A stretch of DNA of 64,000 nucleotides, taken from NCBI RefSeq assembly GCF_036634175.1, contig NZ_JAZIFX010000001.1, forward strand, positions 2,728,001 to 2,792,000. The letters run 5' to 3'. A model generated the notes under the pieces. The model was given only the letters and a program-made list of their open reading frames with translations, was not told the DNA's origin and searched no databases. The stretch's first letter is position 1; each line of letters opens with the position of its first letter. This stretch comes from Streptomyces sp. P9-A2. Lineage in GTDB: Bacteria; Actinomycetota; Actinomycetes; Streptomycetales; Streptomycetaceae. This document shows positions 63,063 through 64,000 of this stretch, piece after piece. Both the position numbers and the translations under genes were made by a program.

Positions 63063-63504
63063 GGTCTCGACTGGGATGACCCCCTGGAGTCCGGTACGAC
63101 ATTTCACATAAGCTCTTCACAAGGCTCCCGCATCTTCCTTACTCTTGGGGCGCGTCGGTAATTCAGGACCTATGCGCACCTAGCGGACAAATGCAAGAGA
63201 CGCAGATCACAGTGATGTGAACGTAACCATCGAAGGGGTTCGAAGGTCTAAGTTGGCGATGTCAGGAAGCGTCTTGGGGGGCGCGACCTGGCATCTGGGG
63301 ATGTCTTGGGGGACTTTCCCGGAGTTGCGTTGCCGGGGCACGTACATCGGAGAGCTTTGAGCGGCCCTCTCGAGCGTGCGCGTCCCGGCAGACCGCACGA
63401 GGCGCGGTGAGTTCCGCTCATCGCGCTCAGAGACAGCGATTCAGGCGCTGATCTTCACAGACGCCCGGCCGGATCCCGTGGGGGGAATCCGCACCGGGAC
63501 ATGG
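63063..63504 (+). other. gene-free leader region upstream of a U-tract terminator
   Basis: No gene is seen. The repeated word CTTGGGGG(G/A) (63123, 63272, 63305) and AGCGTCTTGGGG/GATGTCTTGGGG (about 33 nt apart) resemble a structured 5' leader. With the terminator at 63505-63560 it could encode a non-coding RNA or be what is left of a leader whose gene was deleted. Confidence 0.45.
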
Positions 63505-63560
63505 GAAGGCGCCCTGACGTCGGCCCGTGGGGGGACCGGCGCAGGGCGCCTTCTTTTTTT
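63505..63560 (+). terminator. classic U-tract intrinsic terminator
   Basis: GAAGGCGCCCTG (63505-63516) pairs with 63542-63553 and is followed by seven T (63554-63560). True U-tracts are rare in Streptomyces. No gene precedes it within 440 bp. Confidence 0.85.
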
Positions 63561-63611
63561 GGGGCTCGGTTCGCCTCGGGGAGCCGCCCGCCGACTCCTG
63601 CCTGCCTGTCT

Positions 63612-63705
63612 TCCTGCCGGTCCCTGCCGCACGAGACCGGCAGGGACCGGCAGGAGTCGGCAGGGACCGGCAGGAGTTGGCGAGGGACCGGCAGGAACCG
63701 GCGAC
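63612..63705. repeat. 18-bp hairpin merging into 10-bp tandem repeats
   Basis: Positions 63612-63629 are perfectly complementary to 63638-63655 (8-nt loop). The right arm starts about seven copies of a 10-bp unit, GACCGGCAGG, running to 63705. Confidence 0.8.
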
Positions 63706-63747
63706 GGGACGACGGCACCCGCCTCCGAGGGGCCGTTGATCGAACGA

Positions 63748-63780
63748 CGAACGGCACGCCCCTCAGGGGCGTGCCGTTCG
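63748..63780 (-). terminator. terminator of the citrate synthase gene
   Basis: A 16-bp perfect stem (63748-63763 with 63765-63780) lies 26 nt downstream of the minus-strand citrate synthase stop. Confidence 0.8.
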
Positions 63781-63806
63781 GTGGTCGCGTCGTGTGCCGC
63801 GTCCGG

Positions 63807-64000
63807 TCAGCGCTCCTCGACCGGGATGAAGTCGCGCTCCACCACGCCCGTGTAGATCTGGCGGGGGCGGCCGATGCGGGAACCCGGCTCCTTGATCATC
63901 TCGTGCCACTGGGCGATCCAGCCCGGCAGCCGGCCGATGGCGAACAGGACCGTGAACATCTCGGTCGGGAAGCCCATCGCCCGGTAGATCAGACCGGTGT
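63807..64000 (-). CDS. gltA: citrate synthase, C-terminal end (runs off window)
   Basis: The last 63 codons are present: [48 protein letters not shown] and the end RDFIPVEER. These are the C-terminal helices of type II citrate synthase, which condenses oxaloacetate with acetyl-CoA in the citric-acid cycle. The RP(R/K)QIYTG motif is diagnostic. The rest of the gene lies beyond 64000. The S. coelicolor equivalent is called citA by some authors. Confidence 0.95.
   Translation of the reverse strand, partial: TGLIYRAMGFPTEMFTVLFAIGRLPGWIAQWHEMIKEPGSRIGRPRQIYTGVVERDFIPVEER

Noticed and set aside
60399..63107. A 902-codon minus-strand open frame
   Set aside because: Shadow of copZ and copA, whose motifs are complete on the plus strand.

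Overview
The window is a high-GC actinobacterial chromosome segment, almost certainly Streptomyces. The evidence is the extreme third-position GC, the frequent GTG and TTG starts, the chaplins, the melC1/melC2 tyrosinase pair, ssbB, a PknG-like operon, and the gene order ending in copZ-copA and citrate synthase. From memory this resembles the SCO2660-SCO2736 part of S. coelicolor; I could not run a comparison.

Layout. 1-5.0 kb: a small unknown gene, an HNH endonuclease, an MscS channel, and a GH4 glycosidase overlapping a BadF-type sugar kinase, with a HrdB-like promoter followed by a 77-nt pyrimidine tract. 5.7-17.4 kb: a seven-gene, single-direction operon encoding a four-TM sensor (GlnX-like), a membrane-anchored amino-acid binding protein (GlnH-like), a coiled-coil protein, a PknG-like kinase with TPRs, a PP2C phosphatase, a VWA protein and an FHA protein. 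Kinase, phosphatase and FHA protein each carry two Cys-pair (zinc-ribbon-like) modules, suggesting a sense-write-erase-read pathway. 17.5-29 kb: a PIMT-like methyltransferase, a truncated haemoglobin, a thioesterase, EttA, a sortase-anchored thioester surface protein lying beside two truncated genes, SsbB, and two adjacent dynamin-like GTPases. 29.2-30.5 kb: tRNA-Arg(TCT) with a frameshifted integrase remnant, then a pentapeptide-repeat protein.

31.9-52.5 kb is a surface and development island. It holds a short chaplin, an alpha/beta hydrolase with a Cys nucleophile, a tandemly duplicated two-gene cassette of small secreted Cys proteins (A-B-A'-B'), tyrosinase with its MelC1 chaperone, a complete Wzx/Wzy-type exopolysaccharide operon, a GH26 glycosidase, an ATP-grasp enzyme and a flavoprotein, and finally a sortase-anchored chaplin with three chaplin domains instead of the usual two. 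These genes look like one programme for building the hyphal surface: polymer, amyloid-forming proteins and pigment or cross-linking.

52.8-64 kb: a collapsed acyl-CoA synthetase pseudogene, a VWA lipoprotein, an ABC permease paired with an unusual secreted hydrolase-TM-ABC ATPase fusion, a 0.9-kb region containing a promoter with a GntR-type palindrome but no gene, a small MerR/excisionase-type HTH protein, a TetR fragment running into a CsoR operator, copZ-copA, a gene-free leader with a U-tract terminator, and the 3' end of citrate synthase.

A recurring theme is small deletions and gene decay: an integrase, a DUF6928-like gene, an unknown minus-strand gene, an acyl-CoA synthetase and a TetR are all remnants. 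All functions are inferred from motifs read by eye; no database search was possible.
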